40,768 nt of DNA from an uncultured SAR86 cluster bacterium (GCA_902623685.1 CACNUQ010000009.1:1-40768); one strand, 5' to 3'. Counted from the first letter of the stretch, positions 26,504 through 35,751 are shown. A program made the numbers and translations. Notes: generated by a model not told the origin, from the sequence alone.

Positions 26504-27784
26504 TTATTTTTCTTTGTAGTGCTCAAAGATAGTTGTAATATCTTCTACAGTTCCAATAGAGCTTAGACCATCTCTATGTTTTAGCTCTATTTCATTACTT
26601 TCAAGATATTGTCTGCCAATAATTACATTAATTGGTACGCCAATTAATTCGGAATCTTTCATTTTAATTCCATAGCCATCTTTTCGGTCATCCAGCATCA
26701 CCTCGTAGCCCATGGATGATAATTCGTTATAAAAATCTGTTGCAGCTTTTGCTATTTTCTGATCCTTATCAAATCCTATGGCAATAATATTTACTTCATA
26801 TGGAGCAATGGCTTCTGGCCATAAAATACCTTTTTCATCGTGATTCTGCTCTATTGCAGCTGCCACTAACCTTGAAATTCCTATTCCATAACATCCCATA
26901 TAGAGAGTTTGTGATTTACCTTCATTATCTAAGACATTAGCTTTCATTGCGTCAGCATATATTTTTCCAAGTTGAAAGATATGCCCAACTTCTATACCTT
27001 TTTTAATTTCAATAGTTCCTTTGCCATCTGGTGATGGTTTTCCCTGAAGAGAGTTAATATCCTCTCCCTCATTGAGTAAAAGTTCTGAGTTAATTGCAAA
27101 TTCAGATGAGTCGCTTACGGCAATTGTGTCTTCGCCATTTTCTGCAAGTACATGAAATTCTTCAGATGCATCACCGCCAATTGCACCAGAATCAGCTTTT
27201 ACGATTTTATATTCGAGACCTAATCTCTCTATGATCTTTTTGTATGTTTCTTTCATTAAAAGATATGATTCATTTAAAGAGTCTTCATTGATGTTGAAGC
27301 TATAAGAATCTTTCATAAGAAATTCTCTTCCTCGCATGACACCATAACGAGGCCTTACTTCATCTCTAAACTTTGTTTGAATCTGATAAAGATTTAATGG
27401 CAATTCTTTATAACTTTTAACATTATTTCTTACTAAGTCAGTTATAACCTCTTCATGAGTCGGTCCAAGGCAGAAGTCCCTTTCATGTCTGTCTTGAATG
27501 CGCAAAAGCTCTGGACCCATTTTTTTCCACCTTTGAGTTTCTTCCCATAATTCTTTAGGTTGTACCATTGGCATCAAGACCTCTTGTGCTCCAGATGCAT
27601 CCATTTCCTCACGAACAATATTTTCAATTTTTTTAAGCACTCTTAAACCTAGTGGAAGCCAGTTATATATTCCTGAAGTTACTTTTCTAATCATTCCTGC
27701 TCTCAACATTAGCTGATGACTTATAACTTCAGCGTCTTGAGGAGTATCCTTAAGAGTGGGTAAAAAAACCTTAGACCACAACAT
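26504..27784 (-). CDS. proS: Prolyl-tRNA synthetase without editing insertion
   Basis: Class II synthetase that charges tRNA-Pro. At 426 residues it is far shorter than E. coli ProRS (572). Motif 1 region [20 protein letters not shown], motif 2 [19 protein letters not shown], motif 3 [17 protein letters not shown] and the C-terminal anticodon-binding domain ([20 protein letters not shown]) are present. The bacterial editing insertion (INS) normally between motifs 2 and 3 is missing: only about 35 residues separate SSEFAINSE from [12 protein letters not shown]. Alphaproteobacterial ProRS is similarly reduced. Its stop touches the thiolase stop on the other strand with no gap. The promoter must lie in the AT-rich 27785-27837 gap. 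Confidence 0.97.
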   Translation of the reverse strand: MLWSKVFLPTLKDTPQDAEVISHQLMLRAGMIRKVTSGIYNWLPLGLRVLKKIENIVREEMDASGAQEVLMPMVQPKELWEETQRWKKMGPELLRIQDRHERDFCLGPTHEEVITDLVRNNVKSYKELPLNLYQIQTKFRDEVRPRYGVMRGREFLMKDSYSFNINEDSLNESYLLMKETYKKIIERLGLEYKIVKADSGAIGGDASEEFHVLAENGEDTIAVSDSSEFAINSELLLNEGEDINSLQGKPSPDGKGTIEIKKGIEVGHIFQLGKIYADAMKANVLDNEGKSQTLYMGCYGIGISRLVAAAIEQNHDEKGILWPEAIAPYEVNIIAIGFDKDQKIAKAATDFYNELSSMGYEVMLDDRKDGYGIKMKDSELIGVPINVIIGRQYLESNEIELKHRDGLSSIGTVEDITTIFEHYKEK

Positions 27785-27837
27785 TTTTATATTTGAAAAT
27801 TCATTTAGTTTATAATTTTATATTTTTTTAGAGACTT
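27785..27837. promoter_or_regulatory. AT-rich divergent promoter region, proS and fmdB-like gene
   Basis: This 53-base gap separates divergent genes and must hold start signals for both unless transcripts begin inside coding DNA. A perfect TATAAT occurs at 27811-27816, 22 bases before the plus-strand ATG, but no good -35 element lies at 16-18 bases. The region is nearly all A and T, so exact placement is uncertain. Confidence 0.35.
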
Positions 27838-28140
27838 ATGCCGATTTATGAATATAAATGCTTAAAATGTAAGCATCAATTTGAAGTAATTCAAAGATTT
27901 TCAGACAATCCTGTTGAAATTTGTCCAAAGTGCAAGAAAAACAAGATAAAAAAATTGATTTCAGCTCCAACTTTTAGGTTAAAGGGAGGTGGTTGGTATG
28001 AAACTGATTTTAAAACTGGCTCTAAAAAGAATATAGTAGATAATAAAGATGAAAAAGATAGCCAGCCCAAAGAAAAAAATAAAAAAACTAATAAATTAAA
28101 AAATAAGAGCTCAGATAAAAAACTTAACCAAGAGAAATAA
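27838..28140 (+). CDS. FmdB-type zinc-ribbon protein
   Basis: A 100-residue protein opening with [16 protein letters not shown] and a second pair CPKCKK, the CxxC...CxxC zinc ribbon of the FmdB/CxxC_CxxC_SSSS regulatory family; [15 protein letters not shown] follows, as in relatives. The last 40 residues are a lysine- and asparagine-rich tail without structure. Molecular role is unknown for the family. It lies two bases before aspS, an association common in Pseudomonas-type genomes. Confidence 0.92.
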   Translation: MPIYEYKCLKCKHQFEVIQRFSDNPVEICPKCKKNKIKKLISAPTFRLKGGGWYETDFKTGSKKNIVDNKDEKDSQPKEKNKKTNKLKNKSSDKKLNQEK

Positions 28141-28142
28141 AA

Positions 28143-29906
28143 ATGCGTTCACATTATTGCGGAGATATTAATAGTTCAGATGTTGGCAGTGATGTTGAGA
28201 TTTCTGGATGGGTTCATAAAAGAAGAGATCATGGCGGCGTAATTTTTTTAGACATTCGTGATTTGCGCGGAATAGTTCAGACAGTTTTTAATCCAAGTTT
28301 AAAGAAAGTATTTGAAATGGCAGACTCTTGCAGAAGTGAGTATGTTGTAAATATAAAAGGAAAAGTAAGAAAGAGAATTGATGGAGCAGTAAATCCAAAA
28401 ATGTTAACTGGCGAGGTAGAAATAGAAGCAAGTGATCTATCTATTTTTAGTTCAGCAGTTACTCCTCAGTTTCCATTAGATGATTATCAAGATGTGAATG
28501 AGGATATAAGACTTAAACATAGATTTTTAGATTTAAGGCGACCTGATGTCAATCAAAGATTGGTACAGAGATCTAAAATTACCTCAGAAATCAGATCAAT
28601 TTTAGAAAAAAATAATTTTTATGAAATTGAAACGCCCATACTTACCAAGGCTACGCCAGAGGGTGCAAGAGATTACCTAGTTCCAAGTAGGGTTCACCCT
28701 GGTGAATTTTTTGCTTTGCCGCAATCCCCACAATTATTTAAACAATTACTTATGATTGGCGGTTTAGATAAATATTATCAAATAGCTAAGTGTTTTAGAG
28801 ATGAGGATTTAAGAGCAGATCGGCAGCCAGAATTTACTCAGGTTGATATTGAAGCTTCGTTTGTATCAACTGAAGAAATAATTGAAATCGGAGAGGATTT
28901 AGTAATATCTTTGCTATCTAAATTTACAGATTATAAAAAGACCTCTGTTCCCAGAATTTCATATGCTGAATCCATAGAGAAGTATGGATGTGATAAACCC
29001 GATTTAAGGATTCCTTTGCAATTAAAAGATATTGCTGAGCTTGTAAAAGATGAGGAATTTAAAGTATTTTCTGGCCCTGCAAATGATCCTGCATCTAGAG
29101 TGGTTGCATTGAAGGTGCCAGAGGCCGCAACAATGACAAGAAAAAAAATCGATCAATATACTGACTTTGTTGGTAAGTTAGGAGCTAAGGGCTTGGCATA
29201 TATTAAAGTAATTGAGCTTGATTCAGATAACGGACTGCAATCACCTATTCTTAAATTTTTAAAGAAAGAAACAGTTGATTCAATTCTCAGAACCTTAGAT
29301 GTAAAAAACAATGACATTATTTTTTTTGGGGCTGGAAATGCAAAAATTGTTAATTTATCAATGAGCTCACTAATTAAAAGAATTGGAGAAGATATGAATT
29401 TAATTACTTCTTCTTGGGCGCCGTGTTGGATTATTGACTTTCCAATGTTTGAAAGAAATAAGGATAATCATTTGACATCATTGCATCATCCTTTTACTTT
29501 GCCAGCTGTCTCAGTCAATGAATTAAAGGACGATCCAGATAACGCTTTAGCATGTGCTTATGATTTTGTGTTAAATGGTTATGAGCTTGGAGGTGGGTCT
29601 TTGAGAGTTTATGAGCCATCTATGCAAAAAGAGATTTTTGGTATCCTAGGAATTTCAAACGAACAAGCAAATGAGAAATTTGGATTCTTATTATCAGCCT
29701 TGTCTTCAGGATGTCCTCCTCATGGTGGTATTGCATTTGGTTTGGATAGAATAATTATGCTGTTATCTAATACGACTAATATTCGTGATGTTATAGCATT
29801 TCCTAAGACCCAAAGCGCTTCATGTTTACTTACAGAAGCTCCAAGTGTGGTGTCTAATGATCAGCTTGATGAGCTCAACATTTCTTCAACCTTAAAAAAG
29901 GATTAA
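28143..29906 (+). CDS. aspS: Aspartyl-tRNA synthetase
   Basis: Class II synthetase charging tRNA-Asp. It has 587 residues, the bacterial length. The N-terminal OB fold ([23 protein letters not shown]) binds the anticodon; the catalytic domain has [21 protein letters not shown], the [11 protein letters not shown] loop, [21 protein letters not shown], a bacterial GAD insertion in the middle, and motif 3 [13 protein letters not shown] near the end. Whether it is discriminating or also charges tRNA-Asn cannot be decided from the window, as gatCAB is not here. yebC follows after two bases. Confidence 0.98.
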   Translation: MRSHYCGDINSSDVGSDVEISGWVHKRRDHGGVIFLDIRDLRGIVQTVFNPSLKKVFEMADSCRSEYVVNIKGKVRKRIDGAVNPKMLTGEVEIEASDLSIFSSAVTPQFPLDDYQDVNEDIRLKHRFLDLRRPDVNQRLVQRSKITSEIRSILEKNNFYEIETPILTKATPEGARDYLVPSRVHPGEFFALPQSPQLFKQLLMIGGLDKYYQIAKCFRDEDLRADRQPEFTQVDIEASFVSTEEIIEIGEDLVISLLSKFTDYKKTSVPRISYAESIEKYGCDKPDLRIPLQLKDIAELVKDEEFKVFSGPANDPASRVVALKVPEAATMTRKKIDQYTDFVGKLGAKGLAYIKVIELDSDNGLQSPILKFLKKETVDSILRTLDVKNNDIIFFGAGNAKIVNLSMSSLIKRIGEDMNLITSSWAPCWIIDFPMFERNKDNHLTSLHHPFTLPAVSVNELKDDPDNALACAYDFVLNGYELGGGSLRVYEPSMQKEIFGILGISNEQANEKFGFLLSALSSGCPPHGGIAFGLDRIIMLLSNTTNIRDVIAFPKTQSASCLLTEAPSVVSNDQLDELNISSTLKKD

Positions 29907-29908
29907 TA

Positions 29909-30646
29909 ATGGCTGGGCACTCTAAATGGGCTAATATAAAACATCGTAAAGCAAGGCAGGATGCATCTAGAGGTAAAATTTGGACTAAAGTGATTCGAGA
30001 GATTACTGTTGCTGCTAAAGGTGGTCCAGATCCTGCAGATAACCCTAGACTCAGATTAGCGCTAGATAAGGCGAATGCAGCAAATATGCCCAAAGATACT
30101 ATTAAGCGAGCTATTCAAAAGGGCTCTGGAACTGGAGAAATGGGCGCCCTAGAAGAATTAATTTTTGAGGGCTATGGTCCAAATGGAGTGGCTATTCTTG
30201 TTGAAACAATGACAGATAATCGAAATAGAACAGTTGCTGATGTTCGTCATGCCTTTACAAAATTTGGCGGCAACATGGGAACTGATGGATCAGTTGCATA
30301 TCTTTTTAATAAGTTAGGAGTCGTTCATATAGATCTCTCTCATGAGGAAGATGAAATTATGGAAATAGCCCTTGATGCTGGTGCAGACGACTTTAGCATA
30401 CAAGATGATCACTATGAAATTATTACTTCCCAGGGAAACTTATCTAAAATTGTTGAGGCTTTTAAGAAAAAAAATATTGAATCATTATTGGCTGAAAATA
30501 CAATGCGGGCTGATACTTTAATTAATTTAGATCAGGAAGCCTCAGAAAAGGTTTTAAAAATTATGAATTTTATGGATGATCTTGACGATGTTCAAGAGGT
30601 CCATACAAACGCAGAGTTTCCTGATGACTTTAACGTTGATGAATAA
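29909..30646 (+). CDS. yebC: YebC/TACO1 family protein
   Basis: A 245-residue member of the YebC/PmpR/TACO1 family. The opening AGHSKWANIKHRKARQDASRGK, ARDPADNPRL-like GPDPADNPRLRLALDKA, ANMPKDTIKRAIQKGSG and FEGYGPNGVAILVE are diagnostic. Family members act on ribosomes to ease translation of difficult (proline-rich) stretches; older annotation as a transcription regulator is less supported. It sits between aspS and the nuclease gene. In most gammaproteobacteria the next gene is ruvC, which is absent here. Confidence 0.97.
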   Translation: MAGHSKWANIKHRKARQDASRGKIWTKVIREITVAAKGGPDPADNPRLRLALDKANAANMPKDTIKRAIQKGSGTGEMGALEELIFEGYGPNGVAILVETMTDNRNRTVADVRHAFTKFGGNMGTDGSVAYLFNKLGVVHIDLSHEEDEIMEIALDAGADDFSIQDDHYEIITSQGNLSKIVEAFKKKNIESLLAENTMRADTLINLDQEASEKVLKIMNFMDDLDDVQEVHTNAEFPDDFNVDE

Positions 30647-30648
30647 TT

Positions 30649-31071
30649 ATGGCCATTAATTCAAGAACCAAAGGCGCTAATTTCGAAAGAGAGATTGGAA
30701 ACCTTCTTGTTGAGCAGCTAAACTTGAAACAGCCTGTTAAAAGAATTCTGGAACAAACACGTACAAAAGAATTGCCCGATTTAAAGCTGGGTAGGTGGTG
30801 TTTAGAATGTAAAAGATATGGTGATGGAGCTGAGCCCTCGCAAGAATGGTGGGATCAAGTTTTGTCGGCTACAGGAGAGGGAGAATTCCCTGCTTTAATT
30901 TATAAATTTAATCGCAGGCCAATTAAAGTTAGAGTTCTTGCTGGAACTTTAATACCAGAGCTTAATTTTTCTCCAATAACAATTGATTTAATGTGGGATG
31001 ATTTTGTAGAAATCCTTCGTCACCTTTTTCAAATAGACATTGAGCAACATGAATCCTCGGTTCAAGTGTAA
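30649..31071 (+). CDS. PD-(D/E)XK nuclease, possible Holliday junction resolvase
   Basis: A 140-residue soluble protein carrying a restriction-endonuclease-fold active site: an N-terminal helix RTKGANFEREIGNLL (E13), then PD at 43-44 (D44) and ECK at 53-55 (E53, K55). The pattern KGxxxER...PD...ExK resembles archaeal Hjc and small phage resolvases; QEWWDQ and FPALIYKFNRRPIKV also recall phage relatives. It lies two bases after yebC and overlaps ybgC by 23 bases, exactly where ruvC-ruvA-ruvB are normally found. Nuclease fold is seen in the motifs; a resolvase role is inferred from motif type and position. Alternatives are a repair or structure-specific endonuclease. Base composition looks like the neighbours, so any transfer is old. 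Confidence 0.8.
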   Translation: MAINSRTKGANFEREIGNLLVEQLNLKQPVKRILEQTRTKELPDLKLGRWCLECKRYGDGAEPSQEWWDQVLSATGEGEFPALIYKFNRRPIKVRVLAGTLIPELNFSPITIDLMWDDFVEILRHLFQIDIEQHESSVQV

Positions 31072-31465
31072 CGACTTCTTGTGCAGAGTCTTTGTTGAAG
31101 ATACTGATTTTCAGGGAGTAGTATACTATGCAAACTATCTAAAATATCTAGAAAGAGCTAGGTCTCAATTCTTAATTGAAAATAATTTATCTCAAGTTGA
31201 TGCTAAGACTAATGGCAATGAATTATATATTGTTAAATCTGTTTCTCTTTCATATTTTCATCCAGCTACATTAGAGGACGAGCTTGTTATAAAAACTGAA
31301 ATAGAGTTAACGAGCAAAGCTAGGACAAAATTTTTTCAATCTGTTTTAAACAAAAAAAATGATACACTCATTTGCGAAGGGGTTGTTGAGGTATGCTATA
31401 TAGATAATAACTCAGGCAAGCCTAAAGCATTCCCTGATCGTTTATTAAACTTGTTTAAAAAATAG
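31049..31465 (+). CDS. ybgC: YbgC, acyl-CoA thioesterase of the Tol-Pal operon
   Basis: Hot-dog-fold thioesterase of the 4-hydroxybenzoyl-CoA thioesterase type. With the ATG at 31049 it has 138 residues; a TTG at 31040 is less likely. The catalytic loop VEDTDFQGVVYYANYLKYLERAR contains the aspartate nucleophile/base, and SYFHPATLEDELVIKTEIE follows as in E. coli YbgC. It is the first gene of ybgC-tolQRAB-pal-cpoB and is linked in E. coli to phospholipid metabolism at the inner membrane. It overlaps the upstream nuclease gene by 23 bases. Confidence 0.93.
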   Translation: MNPRFKCNDFLCRVFVEDTDFQGVVYYANYLKYLERARSQFLIENNLSQVDAKTNGNELYIVKSVSLSYFHPATLEDELVIKTEIELTSKARTKFFQSVLNKKNDTLICEGVVEVCYIDNNSGKPKAFPDRLLNLFKK

Positions 31466-31466
31466 G

Positions 31467-32147
31467 ATGGATGATTTTTCAATAATAGAATTATTTCTTC
31501 AGGCCAGTTTGGTTGTTCAAGCTGTAATGGTTTTATTGCTTATGGCTTCAATTATTTCTTGGATTGTTATTTTTGAAAGATACTTTAATTTAAATCGTAT
31601 CAAAGAAGCCAATAAGATATTTGAAGAACAGTTTTGGTCTGGAAAAGACCTTAATGAAATCCATACAAATATTGAAGAGCTCTCAAATGAAGACTTAATA
31701 GGCTCTTTACGAGTTTTTAAGAGTGGATTTGGCGAATTTTTAAGACTGAGTGAAGGCCAAAAAATTACAACAGAAGATCTAGAAAGTGTTAATAGAGCAA
31801 TTAGAGTCTCTTTGGCGAGAGAGGAGGAGTCACTAATGTATCACCTTCCTTTTTTAGCTAACGTTGGATCAGTCAGTCCATATGTTGGATTATTTGGAAC
31901 AGTTTGGGGGATTATTAATTCATTTCAGGGTCTTTCAGATGCTACTCAAGCAACCATAAACGCAGTCGCTCCTGGAATTTCAGAAGCACTAGTTGCAACC
32001 GCTCTTGGACTATTTGCAGCAATTCCAGCAGTGGTTGCTTACAACAGATTTGCATCTGAATCAGATACTCAACTGCAACAATCATCTATATTTGGTGAGG
32101 AGTTAGCCAGTATTCTCTACAGACAAACAGTTAAAGCAAAACTTTGA
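31467..32147 (+). CDS. tolQ: TolQ, Tol-Pal motor stator
   Basis: Inner-membrane protein that with TolR harnesses the proton gradient to drive TolA. It has 226 residues, like E. coli. There are three membrane helices: about 14-36, and the pair in LPFLANVGSVSPYVGLFGTVWGIINSF and GISEALVATALGLFAAIPAVVAYN. The conserved polar face (T and G residues of TALGLFAAIPA) is present. It is followed by tolR with a 4-base overlap. Confidence 0.97.
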   Translation: MDDFSIIELFLQASLVVQAVMVLLLMASIISWIVIFERYFNLNRIKEANKIFEEQFWSGKDLNEIHTNIEELSNEDLIGSLRVFKSGFGEFLRLSEGQKITTEDLESVNRAIRVSLAREEESLMYHLPFLANVGSVSPYVGLFGTVWGIINSFQGLSDATQATINAVAPGISEALVATALGLFAAIPAVVAYNRFASESDTQLQQSSIFGEELASILYRQTVKAKL

Positions 32148-32566
32148 TATACAGAATAGGCAAAAGAAAGAAGTTAAACTCAGATATCAATGTAGTTCCA
32201 TACATTGATGTGATGCTTGTTCTTTTAATAATTTTTATGGTTCTTTCTCCGCTATTAATTCAGGGAATTGAAGTTAATCTTCCTAAAACTGATACTACAA
32301 AAATGTCTATTTCGAGCGAACCTCTCGTGATATCAATTGATAGGCAAGGTGAATATTATATTAATTTGGGAGAAGAGCAGCTGCCGATTTCTCTTAAAGA
32401 GCTAAAAAATAAAGCTGAGATTATTTTTCAAGCTAATCCGGAAATAGAAATAGTTTTTAAAAGCGATGCAAATGTGCCTTTTGATTTTGTTGCCAAGGGC
32501 ATGGCGAGCATTCAGAGTTTGGGAATTGAAAAAATAGGAATTATTACTTCTGGCTATGATAGTTAA
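32144..32566 (+). CDS. tolR: TolR, Tol-Pal stator partner
   Basis: ExbD/TolR-type bitopic protein of 140 residues. The single membrane helix holds the proton-carrying aspartate in DINVVPYIDVMLVLLIIFMV. The periplasmic domain has VNLPKTDT and a conserved FKSDANVPFDFVAKGMASIQSLGI. Translation starts at TTG inside the tolQ stop and ends 11 bases into tolA, so stator subunits are coupled. Confidence 0.95.
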   Translation: MIYRIGKRKKLNSDINVVPYIDVMLVLLIIFMVLSPLLIQGIEVNLPKTDTTKMSISSEPLVISIDRQGEYYINLGEEQLPISLKELKNKAEIIFQANPEIEIVFKSDANVPFDFVAKGMASIQSLGIEKIGIITSGYDS

Positions 32567-33188
32567 TCAAAGATATTTAGAAGCATCAGTATTTTCTTTT
32601 TGTATTCATGCAGCTATTTTTCTATATTTGTATGGCTCATTTAATTCTGATACATCTCAGACAATCTTAATTTCTCAACCTCTTCAAATAGAATTAAAAT
32701 TTGATTTACCCAACAAGACAGAAAAACAGATTCCCCCTTTGCCTGAAATTGATGCAGCAAAAATTAATGAACCAAAGAAAGAACTAATATATTCAAAAAT
32801 ATCAGATACAATCCCAGCTTCTTCAAAAAATTTACTAATTGAATCAAGTATCTCTGAGCTTTTATCAGAAGAAAGCGAGATTGAAATTAGCAAGGAGCAG
32901 AAAGAAATTTCAATATATGCCCAGCAGATAATTTCGACCATTGAAAATGCCTGGATAAAACCAAAAAATATTCCACAGGGCTTAATTGCAAACTTAAGAC
33001 TTACAATTCGTCCCTCGGGCAGAATAATCAAAGCAGATCTTATTAAGAGCAGTGGAAATATTCGGTTTGATAATTCAGCACTTCAAGCTGTAAGAAGGGT
33101 TGAAACATTTAATTTTTTCAATTCAATTTCAAAAACTTTATTTGAAAAGGAGTTTCAAAAAATTTCAATTAGCTTTAATCCATCGTGA
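32556..33188 (+). CDS. tolA: TolA-like protein, short form
   Basis: Links the TolQR motor to TolB and Pal across the periplasm. Only 210 residues against 421 in E. coli. One N-terminal membrane helix (about 11-27, FSFCIHAAIFLYLYG) is followed by a proline- and charge-rich linker and a C-terminal TonB/TolA domain at about 125-210 (IISTIENAWIKPKN, LRLTIRPSGRIIKADLI, SSGNIRFDNSALQAVRR). The long alanine-rich helix that spans the periplasm in E. coli is missing, suggesting a narrow periplasm or a different geometry. Start overlaps tolR, end overlaps tolB by four bases. Confidence 0.9.
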   Translation: MIVNQRYLEASVFSFCIHAAIFLYLYGSFNSDTSQTILISQPLQIELKFDLPNKTEKQIPPLPEIDAAKINEPKKELIYSKISDTIPASSKNLLIESSISELLSEESEIEISKEQKEISIYAQQIISTIENAWIKPKNIPQGLIANLRLTIRPSGRIIKADLIKSSGNIRFDNSALQAVRRVETFNFFNSISKTLFEKEFQKISISFNPS

Positions 33189-34471
33189 AAGTTAATCTTT
33201 TAATATTTACCATAATACTCTGCCCAACATTATGTTTTGGAGAGTTATTTTTAGAAATTACAAAGGGTTCTGAAGATCCATATAAAGTTGCAATGATTCC
33301 ATTTGAAGGTAACTCTAGACTTTCAAAAGAACTTAACTTCATAATGCGGAATGATCTTATTCGCACCGGAGAATTTTCGATTCTTGATGAAAAATTACTC
33401 TTACCACTTCAAATTATTGATGATGAGCTTGTCTATAACGACTGGAAATTATTAGGAATGGATTATTTAGTAACAGGAAAAATTATAAAAACTAATAATT
33501 CGTTAGATATTAATTATGAAATATATGACATTCATAAAAAAAGAAAGATTAGAAGTTCTAAAGTTTTTGGCATACCCAATCAAATTAGACAGCTTGCGCA
33601 TTATACGAGCGATGGAATTTATGAATCTATCACAGGCATAAAAGGTATTGCAGCTACGAGACTTTTATATGTAAATGAGATTAAAGATTCCAAATCAGTT
33701 TCTACTTATAAACTTATGCTTGCTGATTCAGATGGTAAAAATGAAAAGAATTTGTTAACAAGTACAGAACCTATTATTTCTCCATCGTGGTCTCCAGATG
33801 GCAAGAGGGTAGCTTATGTTTCATTTGAAACAGGTATGGCAAAGGTTTTCATTCAAGACATTTCCTCTGGAAAGAGGGAGGCAGTGCTGTCAAAAGATAC
33901 TCAAATCAGCTCACCTTCGTGGTCGCCAGATGGAAAATACCTATCCTTAACACTTTATCAAGATGGTAATGCAGAAATCTATATCTTACGATTGAGAGAT
34001 AGAACGCTAACAAGAATGACCAAGCAATATGCAATAGACACAGAGTCATCTTGGTCCCCAAAAGGAAATAAAATATTATTTACAAGCGGTCGATCTGGCT
34101 CACCACAAATTTATGAATTGGATTTAAGAAAATTAAACCCAAAAGCAAAACGTTTATCCTTTGAGGGATCATATAATGCAAAAGCATCATATCTTCCAAA
34201 AGAGGAAGGTATTATTTTTGTACATCGAGCTGATGACGGCTTATTTCATATTGCTCTTAAGTATAAAAAAGAGAACTTTATTAGAATATTAACTGAAGCT
34301 AAGTTGGATGAGTCGCCTAGTGTTGCTCCGAACGGTAATATGGTAATCTATGGAATTAAAGAAGGAGATTTGAGCATGCTTGCAGGATTCAGCCTTAGTG
34401 GAGCAAGGTTTAAACTGCCTGCATCACTAGGAGAGGTAAGGGAGCCAGCCTGGTCAAACTTTTTAAGGTAA
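33185..34471 (+). CDS. tolB: TolB, periplasmic beta-propeller
   Basis: Periplasmic protein that binds Pal and TolA and lets Pal be mobilised to the division site. The 428 residues begin at GTG with a signal peptide (VNLLIFTIILCPTLCFG). The N-terminal domain (KVAMIPFEGNSRLS, YLVTGKI) precedes six propeller blades with repeated PSWSPDGKRVAYVSF, PSWSPDGKYLSLTLY and SSWSPKGNKILFTSGRSG. The C-terminal blade closes with EPAWSNFL. It overlaps tolA and lies 25 bases before pal. Confidence 0.97.
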   Translation: MKVNLLIFTIILCPTLCFGELFLEITKGSEDPYKVAMIPFEGNSRLSKELNFIMRNDLIRTGEFSILDEKLLLPLQIIDDELVYNDWKLLGMDYLVTGKIIKTNNSLDINYEIYDIHKKRKIRSSKVFGIPNQIRQLAHYTSDGIYESITGIKGIAATRLLYVNEIKDSKSVSTYKLMLADSDGKNEKNLLTSTEPIISPSWSPDGKRVAYVSFETGMAKVFIQDISSGKREAVLSKDTQISSPSWSPDGKYLSLTLYQDGNAEIYILRLRDRTLTRMTKQYAIDTESSWSPKGNKILFTSGRSGSPQIYELDLRKLNPKAKRLSFEGSYNAKASYLPKEEGIIFVHRADDGLFHIALKYKKENFIRILTEAKLDESPSVAPNGNMVIYGIKEGDLSMLAGFSLSGARFKLPASLGEVREPAWSNFLR

Positions 34472-34496
34472 CTTACATTTTTACGGAACAAATATT

Positions 34497-34970
34497 ATGA
34501 AAAGATCGTTAAATACATTTTATGCATTATCAACTTTATTGATCTTTGTTGGATGTAGCTCATTGCAAGTAACAGAAGAATCAGTAGCAAACCAAAGTGT
34601 TGCTGGAGTATCTATTTCTTCAAAATCAACAGCTACTCAAGCTGTGCTTGCTAACGCAGTGGTTTATTTCGAGTATGATAAATTTAATCTTACAGCCAAA
34701 TCTATTCAAGCTTTGAAGGGAGTTAGTGATTTGATGCTAAGAAATTCAAAAATTACTCTTTCAATTGAAGGTCATGCTGATGAAAGAGGCACAAGAGAAT
34801 ACAACCTTGCTTTAGGTCAAAGGCGCGCTGAGTCAGTTGCTAATTATCTAATTTCAAATGGTGTTAAAAGAAATAGATTAAGTGTAAAAAGCTATGGAGA
34901 AGAAAGGCCATTAGCTTTGGGCTCTAATGATTCTGCTTGGTCAAAAAATAGAAGAGTTGAGCTTAAATAG
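34497..34970 (+). CDS. pal: Pal, peptidoglycan-associated lipoprotein
   Basis: Outer-membrane lipoprotein that binds peptidoglycan. The 157 residues start with a lipoprotein signal ending FVGC (C20). After a short linker comes the OmpA-like domain: VVYFEYDKFNLT, SIEGHADERGTREYNLALGQRRAESVANYL, RLSVKSYGEERPL and the C-terminal WSKNRRVELK. DAP-binding aspartate and arginine positions (HADERGT, NRRVE) are kept. This agrees with diaminopimelate-type wall inferred from murE and dapA. Confidence 0.97.
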   Translation: MKRSLNTFYALSTLLIFVGCSSLQVTEESVANQSVAGVSISSKSTATQAVLANAVVYFEYDKFNLTAKSIQALKGVSDLMLRNSKITLSIEGHADERGTREYNLALGQRRAESVANYLISNGVKRNRLSVKSYGEERPLALGSNDSAWSKNRRVELK

Positions 34971-34981
34971 TTTTTACCTAG

Positions 34982-35617
34982 ATGAAAATTTTTATTGCTT
35001 CTTTAATAGCAATTCCAATATTTACTCATGCTCAGGAGGTTGATGCCTCCGACATTCTATTTTTAAAAATTCAAGAACTTGAGGGAGAGATTGCTAACTT
35101 GAGGAGTGAACTTGAGTCACAGGGATACCTCCTAGAAAAATTATTAAGTGAAGAAATAGACCAGGAAAGCACTGCAATAAATAATGATAATTCACCTTCA
35201 TCTAAAACTGAAATCTTTAGATTTGAAGGTATAAATGATTCAAAAAGCATCGATGAGGTTTATGATGAAGGCATAGCTCATTTAAATGAAAAAAATTATA
35301 AAAACGCCAAGCAATCATTTAACTATTTAGTAGATAACTTTGATGATCAAGAGAAGATCCCCCTAAGCCTTTTTTGGCTTGGTGAGATTTCTTTGCTGGA
35401 ATCTAATCTTGAAGAAAGCGAGCAATTTTTTCAAAGACTGGCTGCAAATTTTCCTGATCATTGGAGAACACCATTGGCCCATAAAAAAATGGGAGACATT
35501 TTAATGATGTCTGGTGAATTAGGTGCTGCAAAAATTAAATATCAGTATGTTATTCAATCTTTTCCAGAAAATTCTGCTTCTTCCTTAGCCTTGCAGTTAT
35601 TGGAAAATATGGAATAA
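34982..35617 (+). CDS. cpoB: CpoB (YbgF), Tol-Pal accessory protein
   Basis: Periplasmic coordinator of septal wall synthesis and outer-membrane constriction. The 211 residues have a signal peptide (KIFIASLIAIPIFTHA), an N-terminal coiled coil (ILFLKIQELEGEIANLRSEL) that trimerises relatives, an acidic linker, then three TPR-like repeats at about 90-205 (YDEGIAHLNEKNYKNAKQSF, LFWLGEISLLESNLEESEQFF, HKKMGDILMMSGELGAAKIKY). It is the last protein gene of the Tol-Pal operon, followed by a tRNA gene as in E. coli. Confidence 0.93.
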   Translation: MKIFIASLIAIPIFTHAQEVDASDILFLKIQELEGEIANLRSELESQGYLLEKLLSEEIDQESTAINNDNSPSSKTEIFRFEGINDSKSIDEVYDEGIAHLNEKNYKNAKQSFNYLVDNFDDQEKIPLSLFWLGEISLLESNLEESEQFFQRLAANFPDHWRTPLAHKKMGDILMMSGELGAAKIKYQYVIQSFPENSASSLALQLLENME

Positions 35618-35643
35618 TCACTCTTTTTATGAAATCCTTTTTT

Positions 35644-35719
35644 GGGTCGCTAGCTCAGCTGGTAGAGCAGTTCGCTTTTAACGAATTGGTCACAGGTTCG
35701 AATCCTGTGCGACCCACCA
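35644..35719 (+). tRNA. tRNA-Lys (anticodon UUU)
   Basis: A 76-base cloverleaf: acceptor GGGTCGC pairs with GCGACCC, D stem GCTC/GAGC, anticodon stem GTTCG/CGAAT with loop CTTTTAA and anticodon TTT at 35677-35679, T arm ACAGG-TTCGAAT-CCTGT, discriminator A, and encoded CCA at 35717-35719. Lysine tRNA directly after cpoB matches E. coli gene order. UUU reads both lysine codons. Confidence 0.97.
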
Positions 35720-35751
35720 TTTAGTCAAAAATTTAATTAGGTTTGTAATAA

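Noticed and set aside
35644-35719. tRNA-Lys as an integration (att) site
   Set aside because: No integrase lies nearby and no duplicate of the tRNA 3' end was noticed in the window.
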